Shown here: positions 7,615 through 15,860 of the stretch, one piece after another | Position numbering within the stretch: the first letter of the stretch is position 1 | Layout of the letters: each line of letters starts with the position of its first letter | Origin: Nitrolancea sp040255925 | Lineage (GTDB): Bacteria > Chloroflexota > Chloroflexia > Thermomicrobiales > Thermomicrobiaceae | DNA length: 22,442 bases | Reading direction: 5' to 3' | Assembly: GCA_040255925.1 (NCBI GenBank) | Contig: JBDZVX010000033.1 | Location: 1-22,442, forward strand | Translations under genes and position numbers: made by a program | Notes under the pieces: model-generated | What the model saw: the letters and a program-made list of their open reading frames with translations, nothing else | Database searches by the model: none | What the model was told of the DNA's origin: nothing

Positions 7615-7636
7615 GGCCCGATTCGCTCTCCGGGCC
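7615..7636 (+). terminator. GC-rich hairpin, possible terminator
   Basis: GGCCCG (7615-7620) and CGGGCC (7631-7636) form a perfect 6-bp stem around a 10-base loop, 47 bases after the stop of the Tat repeat protein. There is no T-run after it, so it would be a non-canonical terminator or a transcript 3'-end stabiliser. Confidence 0.35.
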
Positions 7637-7669
7637 GCTTCGTGGACTCACGTCGACTGAGGAGGAGAG

Positions 7670-7765
7670 ATGCTATTGATCGGGCTAGCGTGGAGTTCCC
7701 CACGATCGACAGCCTTGCACAGCCAGGGCCAAATGGCGCCCGACGACTGGATGGGCCCATCATGA
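7670..7765 (+). CDS. Possible 31-residue leader ORF coupled to the thioredoxin-like gene
   Basis: The ATG at 7670 has a strong AGGAGG (7660-7665) four bases upstream. The 31-codon frame ends in an ATGA overlap with the ATG at 7762, the preferred start of the thioredoxin-like protein, which itself has only a weak ribosome site. The peptide begins MLLIGLAWSS and contains QMAPDDWMGPS; it resembles nothing I know. Translational coupling from this ORF would explain expression of the downstream gene. Alternatively the ribosome site belongs to a longer form of the downstream protein and a base error or frameshift separates the two, because that frame is open back to 7642. Confidence 0.35.
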   Translation: MLLIGLAWSSPRSTALHSQGQMAPDDWMGPS

Positions 7766-8901
7766 CCGGGTCGCGGCCCGGATGCGAATCACGCAGGCTT
7801 TCGACAATAGTCGCGATCCTATCGGCGTTCGTTCTCGGATTGTTGGCCTTGGTCTACGAGGTCATCAAGCGCCACGGCCAAGCGCTGCTGCGTTTGGAGG
7901 CGTTGGAAACGAGCCAGGAGACCACCGTGGATCCGGCGGATGTAGATCCCTGGGAGTATCTCTTCCAGCACGGTGCGCCCACTGGCTCAGTCGGCATGAA
8001 CTTTGAGCTTCCCTCCCTGACGGGGGAGACCTGGACGCTGTCGAGGCTCAAGGGTCGGCGGCTTTTCCTCATCTTCTTTTCGCCGAGCTGCCCCCACAGT
8101 CTGTCACTGCTTCCCGCATTGGCTCAACTGCCAGCGAACCCGCCCCTAGATATTCCGCTCGTCATCATCATGTCGCATGGAGACCGCGAGGTGAACCTCC
8201 GGCTGATGGAGCGCCACCGGGTCCAGTTGCCGGTGCTGCTTCAAGATCAGAACGAGGTAGCCCTCCAATATTTTGTGAGCGGTACACCAATGGCCTATCT
8301 GCTCGATGCCGATGGCATCACCGAGCAGGATCGCATCGAAGGTCCGCGAGCCATTCTCGGCGCGGCCTTCGCCGCGACTACCGGTGAAGCGTGGATACCG
8401 GACGATCGCGTCTCCCCGATCGATCACCGTCAGAGTCCGTCCCTCATTCCGCTGCGGTCCGGTGACCGGCTTCCGGCGATTCGCATGCCGCGGTTAGACG
8501 GGCAGATGCTCACTGAGGAGCGCTTTCTCGGCCAGCGCTCGCTTCTCATTCTCTTCGATCCGCTCTGCGCTCCCTGCGTCGACCTGCTTCCGGATCTGAC
8601 TAGCATCAACGCTGATTCCAGCCAACCCGAGGTCATCATGATCACCAGGCGCGATCCCGAGCTAACGCGCGCGCTCGCTCTAGAGCACACCATGACATAT
8701 CCGGTCGCTGTTCAGGACAACTGGGAAATCTCCCGGCAACTCGGCGTCGTCGCCGTCCCCGCTGCCTGTGTCATCGGCCCGGACGGGTATCTGGAAACAG
8801 AGATCGCGGTCGGCCAACAGTCGGTACTCGCGCTGCTGAAGCGTTCACGTTCCGGGCAGAGCGAGAGGCGGCTGGTCTCCCTTACCTCCCTGCTGCGCTA
8901 G
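7762..8901 (+). CDS. Membrane-anchored double thioredoxin-like (TlpA/redoxin) protein
   Basis: From ATG 7762 the protein has 379 residues: a short cytoplasmic N-terminus, one transmembrane anchor (about 14-33, TIVAILSAFVLGLLALVYEV), and two extracytoplasmic thioredoxin-fold domains of the TlpA/AhpC-TSA class. Domain 1 (about 75-200) carries C110-P-H-S113, where the resolving cysteine of CxxC is a serine, and a cis-proline loop SGTPMAYLLD. Domain 2 (about 230-365) carries an intact C269-A-P-C272 and VVAVPAACVIGPDG. Such proteins reduce or shuffle disulfides of exported proteins; the two halves may be a relay or one may be only structural. The frame is open to GTG 7642, which would add 40 polar residues before the anchor, but no ribosome site supports it; the ATG overlaps the stop of a short upstream ORF. 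The next gene begins 31 bases after the stop. Confidence 0.8.
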   Translation: MTGSRPGCESRRLSTIVAILSAFVLGLLALVYEVIKRHGQALLRLEALETSQETTVDPADVDPWEYLFQHGAPTGSVGMNFELPSLTGETWTLSRLKGRRLFLIFFSPSCPHSLSLLPALAQLPANPPLDIPLVIIMSHGDREVNLRLMERHRVQLPVLLQDQNEVALQYFVSGTPMAYLLDADGITEQDRIEGPRAILGAAFAATTGEAWIPDDRVSPIDHRQSPSLIPLRSGDRLPAIRMPRLDGQMLTEERFLGQRSLLILFDPLCAPCVDLLPDLTSINADSSQPEVIMITRRDPELTRALALEHTMTYPVAVQDNWEISRQLGVVAVPAACVIGPDGYLETEIAVGQQSVLALLKRSRSGQSERRLVSLTSLLR

Positions 8902-8932
8902 TCAGTGGGAGTCAACCGGCGAAGGAGGGATG

Positions 8933-9730
8933 ATGGCGGGAAGATCAAATCGATTGGAAACCCCTTTGGTGTCGGTGGTTCTGACCACACGGGACCGGCC
9001 CCGGTTTCTCAGTATCGCGCTGCGCTGCTACGCCGCTCAGACCTACCCCAACCGTGAACTGATCGTCGTGGACGACGGCAGCCAATTCCCGGCCGACGAG
9101 GCCGCGGTCGCTGAGGTGGGCGGCCGGCTGATCCGGCTGCCGCGTGGAGCCTCGATCGGTGCCAAGCTGAACGCCGGGGTCGAGCAGGCTCATGGCGCAC
9201 TGTGCCAAAAGATGGACGACGACGACTGGTACGCGCCGAGATTCCTGGAGATGATGATCGACCGCCGCGTCCGCGCTCAGCACGACGTCTGCGTCCCGAT
9301 GATGACGTTCCTGATGCCGTTCCTCTTCTTCGAGCTGGCTCGCTGGGAGATCCGCCGCTCAATTGACCTGAACATTCCCGGCGCGACGCTGCTGTTCGAT
9401 CGAGATGACTGGCGGGAGCGGCCATTCCGCGACCTCGCGCGGGATGAGGATGTTTGGTTCTACCACGACCACACGCGTTTGGGCCGCCAGCCCAATCCGG
9501 TGGATGATATTGAGATCTTTCTCGCCGTCCGGCATCACGGACTTGCCAGCGATCGGGGCCATACCTGGACACACCAACACGGCCATATGACGCTCGAGGA
9601 GTACCTCCAGTCCCGCCCGCTCCACGCTCGTGAGCCAGAGGAACTCCTGCCGGAGTGGGCGCTGCACGCCTATCGAGAACTCCGAGCGGATATGCTGCCC
9701 ACTACTGGCATACCCGCCACACGGTCATGA
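8933..9730 (+). CDS. GT2-family glycosyltransferase
   Basis: A GT-A fold, family 2 glycosyltransferase of 265 residues. The N-terminus VSVVLTTRDRPRFL leads to the nucleotide-binding strand ending in V-D47-D48-G-S, and Q-K-M-D95-D-D-D98-W supplies the metal-binding DxD. LARDEDVWFYHD is placed like the acidic acceptor/base region. There is no membrane segment, so it acts in the cytosol on a nucleotide-sugar and an unknown acceptor. AAGGAGG sits immediately before two adjacent ATGs (8930 and 8933); the second has the better spacing. The gene ends 16 bases before the next start and precedes two further glycosyltransferase genes on the same strand, so a common glycan or glycosylated surface product is likely. 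The C-terminal part has a WTHQHGHMTLEEYL segment I cannot assign. Confidence 0.85.
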   Translation: MAGRSNRLETPLVSVVLTTRDRPRFLSIALRCYAAQTYPNRELIVVDDGSQFPADEAAVAEVGGRLIRLPRGASIGAKLNAGVEQAHGALCQKMDDDDWYAPRFLEMMIDRRVRAQHDVCVPMMTFLMPFLFFELARWEIRRSIDLNIPGATLLFDRDDWRERPFRDLARDEDVWFYHDHTRLGRQPNPVDDIEIFLAVRHHGLASDRGHTWTHQHGHMTLEEYLQSRPLHAREPEELLPEWALHAYRELRADMLPTTGIPATRS

Positions 9731-9746
9731 TCGGTGTCATGGTCCG

Positions 9747-12700
9747 ATGACGCTACATCCGCTACCCAAACCAACGACCGGCGTACCCGGCGACGAACTG
9801 ATGGCGGATCTCCTGGCGCTTCGGGTTCTGAACGACAGCGACAGCGCGGAGGACATCCTGCCGAAACTGCGACAGGAACTTGCGGCACTTGATCCCTGGC
9901 AGGCACCACCGGCCGGAGCCGGACTGCTGCTGCCCGTACTCGCCGCCACCGTCCCCGGTACCCTTTCAAGCGATATCGGAGAGGCACTCGCGCACGTCGT
10001 CGACCGCGGCGACCTGACGCAAGGCCGACAGCCAGGGCTCGATCTGGCGATGCAACTGTTGCCGCTGTTGATTCCCACGCCGGCGGGCGTGCGTCTGCCC
10101 TGCCTTGCCACGATGATCCTCGGTACGCCGGACGTGCATCCGCGATGGGCCAGACGTGCGGCGGCCATTCTCATCGAGATTCTGGATTGGCGAGCCGAGC
10201 TGCTGGACCTGGAGCACGTGCTGGAGGCCACCGAACGCGCTCCAGTCGCTGAGCGGACGCTGCTGTTCCACCGGCTGGTCGTGCCGCTGATCCTGGCCGA
10301 TCCGTCCACCATCGATAGCATCCTGTTCGCACGTGTCCGGGCGATTCTGTCTGATGAGGTCGAGGCGCGCTACCTGGTGGGCGCACTCGCTTCGCATCCC
10401 GACGCATCACCCCCGGTGCGGGAGGCGGCGTCAACGCTCGTAGCGCGCTGCTTCCCGCTTCACGCTGCTCGGCACCGGGTCCTCGGCGATCGTGGGTTAC
10501 GGGTGCTCTGCGTCCAGAACATCGCCGATGGGCAGGGCGACGAGATCGTGCGCACGGTGCCCCTGCTCCAGGCGCTGCTCGACGGTCATCCGGATACGCG
10601 TGTTGCGCTGCTGACCGACCGCGCCTATCTCTACGGCCACCCGCGCATCGATACCATCTCGTTTGATGAACGCGAGCGCATCGACGAGATTCTCGCGAGC
10701 CAGGCCGATGTCCTGATCGAGTTCACCGAGCCGGATGTGCGTCATCTCAACTACGACCCGGACCTGGCCGGCAGTCTGGTAGCGTTGCGCCGCGATTTCG
10801 GACCTTCGCTCGACATTCAAGCCAGCAAGCGTTGGAACCAGTTCGGGTTCGACTCCGTCCGGTTCGGCGGTCTCGACTGGACACGCCCGCTGGGGCTCGA
10901 CCGGCCGCGATACGCCAGCGTCTACGACCCGGCGTTCCGGCTGATCATGGAACTCGGCCTTCCTCTCCGCATCGGACGACACGCGCCGATCTCCGAACCA
11001 GTTCTCGCGGGCCGCTGCTGGGCAGCCGCGGACGAGGCATGGCGAGCGACGATCAACGACAATCGCGACCAGCGGCCGGTCGCACTGGTCAATCCCTTCG
11101 GCGGGAGCGGCCCGCTCAAAGGTTTCGTGCGGCGGAAGTACGGAGATCTGGCCGCGCTCGTCTCCGCGCTGGTCGCCGAAGGGTATTTCGTGGTCATCTG
11201 TCCGAACGGTAGGCCATGGGGATCGGCGCAGGCAGCGGCGGAGGTTCGTGACCGGCTGCCCGCGTCGCAGCAACACCGCGTTGTCATCGCTCCTGACCCG
11301 TCCAGCCAGCGGGGACGGACCCCGCTCGAAGACGACGAGGCGGTAACGGCGCCGTATCCAAGCGTGGTCATGCGCCGGTTCATGAGTTTCATCGCGAAAG
11401 CCGAGCTTGTCGTGAGCGTCGAGGGTTGGATGGTGCACGCAGCCTATTTACTGGGCAGGCCATACCGGGTCCTGATGCTACCGGAGAGCCAGCACGAGGG
11501 CTGGCAACCCTGGGGAGAAAGCCGATACCAGCGACATTGGCTCTTCGCGGGCGACCCGGTGCTGGACCGGCCACCGCTGCCGGAGCAACCACGGAAGCGC
11601 GCCTGGCTGGCGCTGCTTGATCGCGTCACGAGCCCGATTTGGCAAGACCGGCTCCCTGAGATGAGCCGGAGCGAGGACGCGGAGATTCGTGCCGCAGTGG
11701 CGCGTGCGCTTGGCCGGAGCGGGGAGCATAACGCGCTGCCATACCTGCGCCGGCTGCTGGAGGATTCGTCCCATCAGGTACGCGGAGCCGCCGCCTGGGC
11801 ACTAATGACCAGCTGCCGAGCTGAGATCGGGCGAGACGGCCTGCCCGACGTCGAAGAACTGGAGGCGTATCGGTTGATCGGAACGAGCGTGCCGGACTGG
11901 GAGAGCATCGCGAAGCTTGGCAACAAGGCCGGATCGGCACTCCGCGCGGCGCTGCGTGGCGACGATCCGGTCATGCGCCGGGAGGCGGCGATCCTAATCG
12001 AAGGCCTGAGCCGAAGCCGCCAACTCGCACCGGAGGCCGTACCAGGCGACGATGATATGGCTCCTCCCGCCACGCCCCCCGGACACCCGGTCGCCCTGGG
12101 CACATCGACAACAGTGGCGGGAACGCGGGCGCGAATCGCACGACTGGTCACACGGGCCCGGGCTCGCTCCCACGCAAAGGACAACCATCTCGCCACGCCA
12201 AAGGTCTTGATTCTCACGCCCGTCAAGGACGCCGTTGACTCCATCCCGACCTACAGCCGATTGCTCCGGTCCTTGACCTACCCGCACCGACACCTGTCAC
12301 TTGGGCTGCTGGAGAGCGATAGCCGGGATGGCACGTTCGAAGCGCTGCAGCAGGCATTGCCACCTTTGCGGCGTGAACTCGCACGCATCGGGCTCTGGAA
12401 ACACGATTTTGGCTACCAAATTCCGGCGGGACTCCATCGCGGTAACCCGCTGATCCAGCAGGAACGGCGCCGGGTCCTCGCTTTGAGCCGCAACCAGCTC
12501 CTATCCCGCGCGCTGGCAGACGAGGAATGGGTCCTGTGGCTCGACGTCGACGTCATCGCCTATCCATCCGACATTATCGAACGGTTGCTTGCGACTGGAA
12601 AGAACATCGTCCAGCCCCACTGTGTTCTGGACTATGGAGGACCGACCTTCGACCAGAATGGCTGGCGGGATCGTGGCCACACCCATCTCGACGACCTGCG

Positions 12701-12935
12701 CGGCGATGGTGACATCGTGCCACTCGATACCGTGGGTGGAACGATGCTGCTGGTCCGGGCCGACCTCCACCGGAACGGGCTGATCTTTCCCCCGATACCG
12801 TATCGACCCGGTCACCCCAAGGCACGGAGAGGAGAGGGCGAGCTTGAGACGGAAGGGCTTGGCATCCTGGCGGCCGACATGGGAGAGATCTGCTGGGGCA
12901 TGCCGCGGCTGGAAATCCTCCACCGCCGAGCTTGA
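9747..12935 (+). CDS. Giant glycosyltransferase fusion: GT9-like, HEAT and Anp1/GT62-like domains
   Basis: From ATG 9747 (its TGA-overlap neighbour is a 7-codon frame from 9727) the protein has 1062 residues; the frame is open to 9630 but that overlaps the GT2 gene. Residues 1-245 are all-helical and HEAT-like. Residues about 250-595 resemble GT9 (heptosyltransferase-type) proteins: LRVLCVQNIADGQGDEIVR at the start, VALVNPFGGSGP at the second Rossmann half, and AELVVSVEGWMVHAAYLLGR in place of the usual D-T-G-x-x-H. About 640-695 is HEAT again (DAEIRAAVARALGRSGEHNA). Residues about 818-1062 match the Anp1/Mnn9 mannosyltransferase family (GT62): VLILTPVKDA, LGLLESDSRDGTFE, LSRNQLLSRAL, EEWVLWLDVDV with D933-x-D935, and ILAADMGEICWGMP near the end. 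The Anp1-type family is known chiefly from fungal mannan synthesis. No signal peptide. Probably a cytosolic multi-step glycosyltransferase. Confidence 0.85.
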   Translation: MTLHPLPKPTTGVPGDELMADLLALRVLNDSDSAEDILPKLRQELAALDPWQAPPAGAGLLLPVLAATVPGTLSSDIGEALAHVVDRGDLTQGRQPGLDLAMQLLPLLIPTPAGVRLPCLATMILGTPDVHPRWARRAAAILIEILDWRAELLDLEHVLEATERAPVAERTLLFHRLVVPLILADPSTIDSILFARVRAILSDEVEARYLVGALASHPDASPPVREAASTLVARCFPLHAARHRVLGDRGLRVLCVQNIADGQGDEIVRTVPLLQALLDGHPDTRVALLTDRAYLYGHPRIDTISFDERERIDEILASQADVLIEFTEPDVRHLNYDPDLAGSLVALRRDFGPSLDIQASKRWNQFGFDSVRFGGLDWTRPLGLDRPRYASVYDPAFRLIMELGLPLRIGRHAPISEPVLAGRCWAAADEAWRATINDNRDQRPVALVNPFGGSGPLKGFVRRKYGDLAALVSALVAEGYFVVICPNGRPWGSAQAAAEVRDRLPASQQHRVVIAPDPSSQRGRTPLEDDEAVTAPYPSVVMRRFMSFIAKAELVVSVEGWMVHAAYLLGRPYRVLMLPESQHEGWQPWGESRYQRHWLFAGDPVLDRPPLPEQPRKRAWLALLDRVTSPIWQDRLPEMSRSEDAEIRAAVARALGRSGEHNALPYLRRLLEDSSHQVRGAAAWALMTSCRAEIGRDGLPDVEELEAYRLIGTSVPDWESIAKLGNKAGSALRAALRGDDPVMRREAAILIEGLSRSRQLAPEAVPGDDDMAPPATPPGHPVALGTSTTVAGTRARIARLVTRARARSHAKDNHLATPKVLILTPVKDAVDSIPTYSRLLRSLTYPHRHLSLGLLESDSRDGTFEALQQALPPLRRELARIGLWKHDFGYQIPAGLHRGNPLIQQERRRVLALSRNQLLSRALADEEWVLWLDVDVIAYPSDIIERLLATGKNIVQPHCVLDYGGPTFDQNGWRDRGHTHLDDLRGDGDIVPLDTVGGTMLLVRADLHRNGLIFPPIPYRPGHPKARRGEGELETEGLGILAADMGEICWGMPRLEILHRRA

Positions 12936-12954
12936 AGAGCCACAGGCACAGATC

Positions 12955-14280
12955 GTGCAGAACGACCGCCTCTCGCTGGAAGGTGACCACACCGGGCGCG
13001 AGTCCAGGGTGCGCGACGAGCAGAGTCCCGTCGAGGTAATGCCGCTCGATCCGGACAAACGCGACGCGACGCGGCCCAAGCGAGACCGGTCGCCTAGACT
13101 GCTCTTTATCTGCCCCGTGATGCCTGCGGACGGCGGCAATGGTTTAGCCATGCGCGCCGCGACGATACTTCGTTTGCTCCTCCGCGGCTATCGGGTGTCA
13201 CTGCTGATCGTGCCGCTCTACTCGCCGGGGCCGGCTCGCGAGCTGCCGGGCTGGGTGCGAACTCGCTGCGAAAACGTCTGCTGGGCACCGGAACCGGGCC
13301 TGGGTGCGACTGGGTACGGCGGCAACGCTTTGAGCCAGAGCCGGCTGGTCGCCTGGGTCAAAGCGGCGGCGCTGGCCTACCGAAGCGACACGTTCGATAT
13401 CATCCACGTCTTTCGCACTACGGCATTACCGTTTGCCGGTCCATACCTCAGCCGGACAGTGGAGTGGCACCTGGACCTGGACGACGTCGAGTCACGCGTG
13501 CAGGAGCGGATAGCGCGGCTTTACGAGCGTCGCGGTCGTGCCGGCGATCAGTCCGGCGCGGAGCGGAGAGCCGAAGAGTCCGCGCGACTAGAGGAAGATC
13601 TACTACGCACCTGGGATCGTATCTATGTCTGCTCCGAGCAGGATCGGGACGGGCTCCAGCGCCGCACGACCCAGCGCCGGGCGGAGATCGTGGTGTGCCC
13701 GAACGCCATCAAGCTACCGGACGATCCACCACCGGCACCGCGCTCGGGCCGCCCGGCTATCTTGTTCCTGGGTTCCTTCGGCTACTTCCCAAATGTCGAT
13801 GCCGCGGACTGGCTCTGTCGCGAGATCTTGCCGGTCATCCGTGAGCAGAGCCCTGAGCCCGTGCGGCTACTGCTGGTCGGCAGCGGCGCGCCACCCGAGG
13901 TTCGGGCGCTCGCTCACATACCGGAAGTCGAGTTCGTTGGGGAAGTACCGGATGTCGCGCCATGGTACGCACAGTCCAACCTCGTCGTGGTACCGCTGCG
14001 GGCCGGCGGTGGGACCCGCATCAAACTGCTGGAGGCGCTGGCTTACCGGCGTCCAGCGGTAAGCACATCGATCGGAGCCGAGGGGCTCGACCTGGTCGAT
14101 GATGAGCACCTGCTAATCGCCAACCGGGCCCAGCACTTTGGGCAGCAGTGCCTGCGTGTGCTCGGCGACGCGGAACTCGCAGCCCGGCTGGCCAGCGCGG
14201 GTAGGAGGCGTGTCGAGCAGCGGTACCGCCTCCGGGACACCGAGCCGATCACCGAGCTTCACGGACGTCCAACTCGCTAA
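12955..14280 (+). CDS. GT4-family glycosyltransferase
   Basis: A GT-B, family 4 glycosyltransferase. The fold begins at RLLFICPVMPADGGNGLAMR, and the C-terminal nucleotide-sugar half contains ILFLGSFGYFPNVDAADWL, LLLVGSGAPPEVRAL, VEFVGEVPDVAPWYAQSNL and VVPLRAGGGTRIKLLEALAY, typical of this family. The start is uncertain: the frame is open to a TTG at 12844 behind GGAGAGGAG, overlapping the upstream gene by 92 bases; GTG 12955, GTG 13009 and ATG 13039 are alternatives, and the residues before about 13085 are charged, low-complexity and not needed for the fold. No membrane segment. It follows the large fusion gene closely and is probably co-transcribed. Its last 32 bases overlap the convergent glycosyltransferase gene. 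Confidence 0.85.
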   Translation: MQNDRLSLEGDHTGRESRVRDEQSPVEVMPLDPDKRDATRPKRDRSPRLLFICPVMPADGGNGLAMRAATILRLLLRGYRVSLLIVPLYSPGPARELPGWVRTRCENVCWAPEPGLGATGYGGNALSQSRLVAWVKAAALAYRSDTFDIIHVFRTTALPFAGPYLSRTVEWHLDLDDVESRVQERIARLYERRGRAGDQSGAERRAEESARLEEDLLRTWDRIYVCSEQDRDGLQRRTTQRRAEIVVCPNAIKLPDDPPPAPRSGRPAILFLGSFGYFPNVDAADWLCREILPVIREQSPEPVRLLLVGSGAPPEVRALAHIPEVEFVGEVPDVAPWYAQSNLVVVPLRAGGGTRIKLLEALAYRRPAVSTSIGAEGLDLVDDEHLLIANRAQHFGQQCLRVLGDAELAARLASAGRRRVEQRYRLRDTEPITELHGRPTR

Positions 14281-15391
14281 GGATGTCTAGCAGGCGACGC
14301 GTCGATCGCTGCCACGTGAAGTGAGTCAAGACCTGCTTGCGGGCTCCGCGACGTTCGCCATCCTGCCCATCGATCGCCCGGCGGATCGAAGCAACCGCGG
14401 CATCGGTATCCGGCTCCCACCAGTTCGCGCCCGCGAAGAGCGCTTGCAGCGGTGGATCACCATCGAAGCGAGCGGGGACCTCACGGCTGGGGATCAACGT
14501 CGCGGTGTCTGGGCTCAGGTAGGCGCGGTAGGCGCTGTGGTCCGGCGCGATCAGTTGAAGTCCGGAGGCCGCAGCTTCGACCATCGCCTGATCCCACCCC
14601 TCGCCATGGGACAGGCTGATGTAGTGCGTCGCAGTTGAATAGAGCCGCGGCATCTCGGCGTCAGGCAGGAGATCAAAGAGGATCTCGACCGGGGCGGCCT
14701 GTCGAAACGACTGCCCGACCTGCCGTTGCAGTTCCTGAAGCTGCTGGGCGAACAGATCGAACCAGCCAGGTGTATAGCACCCCAGCTTGAGCATTAGGAC
14801 CGCGTCATCTTCCACGGACGTGGTAATCAGCCACGCCCGCAGCAGGCCGGTCAGGTTTTTACGCGGACCGAGTTCGGAGACGTTGAGGAAGCGGGTGCGG
14901 TAGCTCGCGACCGGAACACCGGTCTCAGTACGGAGCGACAGCGGCTCAACACTCCCGTCGAAGAGGCTGGCATTGATGCCAAGCGGACAGATCCGCAGGC
15001 GATCCGCCGGGAAACCAGCCGCCAGCCAGGCCTGGCGCGAGGACTCGGTGGGGACGATAACCAGCGCGTGCCGCCGGTTGTGCTCGACCCAGGTGGCCGG
15101 GACGCGCGTTGCTTCGAACATTGTGTAGTTGACATCCAGGCCGTGTCCATCACTGATGACCTGGTGCGGCATCGTAAAGTGCAGTGTGATCGATGCATCG
15201 ACCGGCTGGCTGAGATGGTCGAACCACCAGTCACGCGCATGTTCCGGCAGCCGGGCTGCCCCCCACTCTGGCAGGTCCACGAGCTGAACCACAACATCCT
15301 GCCTCACCAATTCACGTACGAACTCGCGGACGTGATGGTCGTAGCCACTGGGCCCGCGAAAAGGTCCACGCACCCGAAGCGCGGCGATCAC
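14249..15391 (-). CDS. GT4-like glycosyltransferase, convergent
   Basis: This 380-residue protein begins at GTG (15391) with GAGAGGCAGG a few bases upstream on its strand. The N-terminal half opens with LRVRGPFRGPSGYDHHVREF, the glycine-rich acceptor-side loop of GT-B enzymes, and includes VPTESSRQAWLAAGFPADR. The C-terminal half contains FLNVSELGPRKNL and S-H-G-E-G-W-D-Q-A-M-V-E, the E-x7-E donor-binding motif of GT4, then ASGLQLIAPDHSAYRAYL. Catalytic features are therefore complete. It is a cytosolic transferase; donor and acceptor unknown. It points towards the GT2/GT62/GT4 genes and overlaps the last by 32 bases tail to tail, so the same glycan locus is likely though the transcripts oppose. 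There is no partner gene behind it on its own strand. Confidence 0.85.
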   Translation of the reverse strand: MIAALRVRGPFRGPSGYDHHVREFVRELVRQDVVVQLVDLPEWGAARLPEHARDWWFDHLSQPVDASITLHFTMPHQVISDGHGLDVNYTMFEATRVPATWVEHNRRHALVIVPTESSRQAWLAAGFPADRLRICPLGINASLFDGSVEPLSLRTETGVPVASYRTRFLNVSELGPRKNLTGLLRAWLITTSVEDDAVLMLKLGCYTPGWFDLFAQQLQELQRQVGQSFRQAAPVEILFDLLPDAEMPRLYSTATHYISLSHGEGWDQAMVEAAASGLQLIAPDHSAYRAYLSPDTATLIPSREVPARFDGDPPLQALFAGANWWEPDTDAAVASIRRAIDGQDGERRGARKQVLTHFTWQRSTRRLLDILSELDVREAR

Positions 15392-15751
15392 GGCACCTGC
15401 CTCTCAAAAACGCCGGTCCATCGGCTCCGGCGAACGACAGCGGGTTCATGAAGAACCTTCGCCTTGAGTGTATCAGCGAGCGAATGGTATGAGGGCCTGC
15501 TCTAAATTGGCCCAGAAATGGCTTGCCGACAAGGAATCCAGAATATCGAGCCACCCGAAAATCCGTTTCCCAATGCGGTGGCCGGACACGTGCCTGACCG
15601 GCTCTTTCACCTGGTCATCGTGCGGCAGCAATTACGACGAAAGACTTCTCACGTTGTCGGCGCTCCTGCGCATCTCAAGCAGTGTCGATCGCAGCGATTC
15701 GCGGACGAATCGGCCAGAGCCAAGGTGCATAGGCGGGCTTTTTGCGAGCTA
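15392..15751. other. Intergenic region upstream of the DoxX gene and of the minus-strand GT4 gene
   Basis: This 360-base stretch lies between divergent genes. I see no supported gene: the long frame running through it from 15468 into DoxX has no ribosome site and no protein-like segment before 15861. A small perfect hairpin is present (GGTTC 15443-15447, GAACC 15453-15457), a few bases upstream of the GT4 start on the minus strand. GGCGGG (15732-15737) could pair with CCCGCC (15767-15772) inside the downstream repeat. No convincing sigma-70 promoter was found. Confidence 0.5.
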
Positions 15752-15832
15752 CGTGAGGAGTCCGCTCCCGCCTGGGCGACTGGAACCGGCAAGACTGAGG
15801 CGCGGTCACAGAACGGGTGGATCACAGGCACC
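15752..15832 (+). repeat. Leader-like dispersed repeat, copy 2
   Basis: Second copy of the element at 6871-6952; similarity is about 83% with one single-base gap. Here GGAAC (15782-15786) and CGGTC (15803-15807) are separated by 16 bases, again compatible with an ECF-sigma promoter. The same stretch can fold as GACTG/CGGTC (15794-15798 with 15803-15807) followed by GGGTG/CACCC (15816-15820 with 15829-15833). The T-G pair of the first stem is a C-G pair in copy 1, which mildly favours a conserved RNA hairpin. The DoxX start codon is 29 bases downstream, behind GGGAGG. Confidence 0.65.
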
Positions 15833-15860
15833 CGCACGTCCGTTGACAGGGAGGCATACC

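Noticed and set aside
7352..7651. Antisense open frame with WFTPG-type repeats opposite the Tat repeat protein
   Set aside because: It is open only because the tandem DNA repeat is periodic in three; it lacks a ribosome site and the sense frame has a Tat signal.
15468..15860. Upstream extension of the DoxX protein by 131 residues
   Set aside because: No start signal, basic and disordered composition, and a clear GGGAGG with ATG at 15861.
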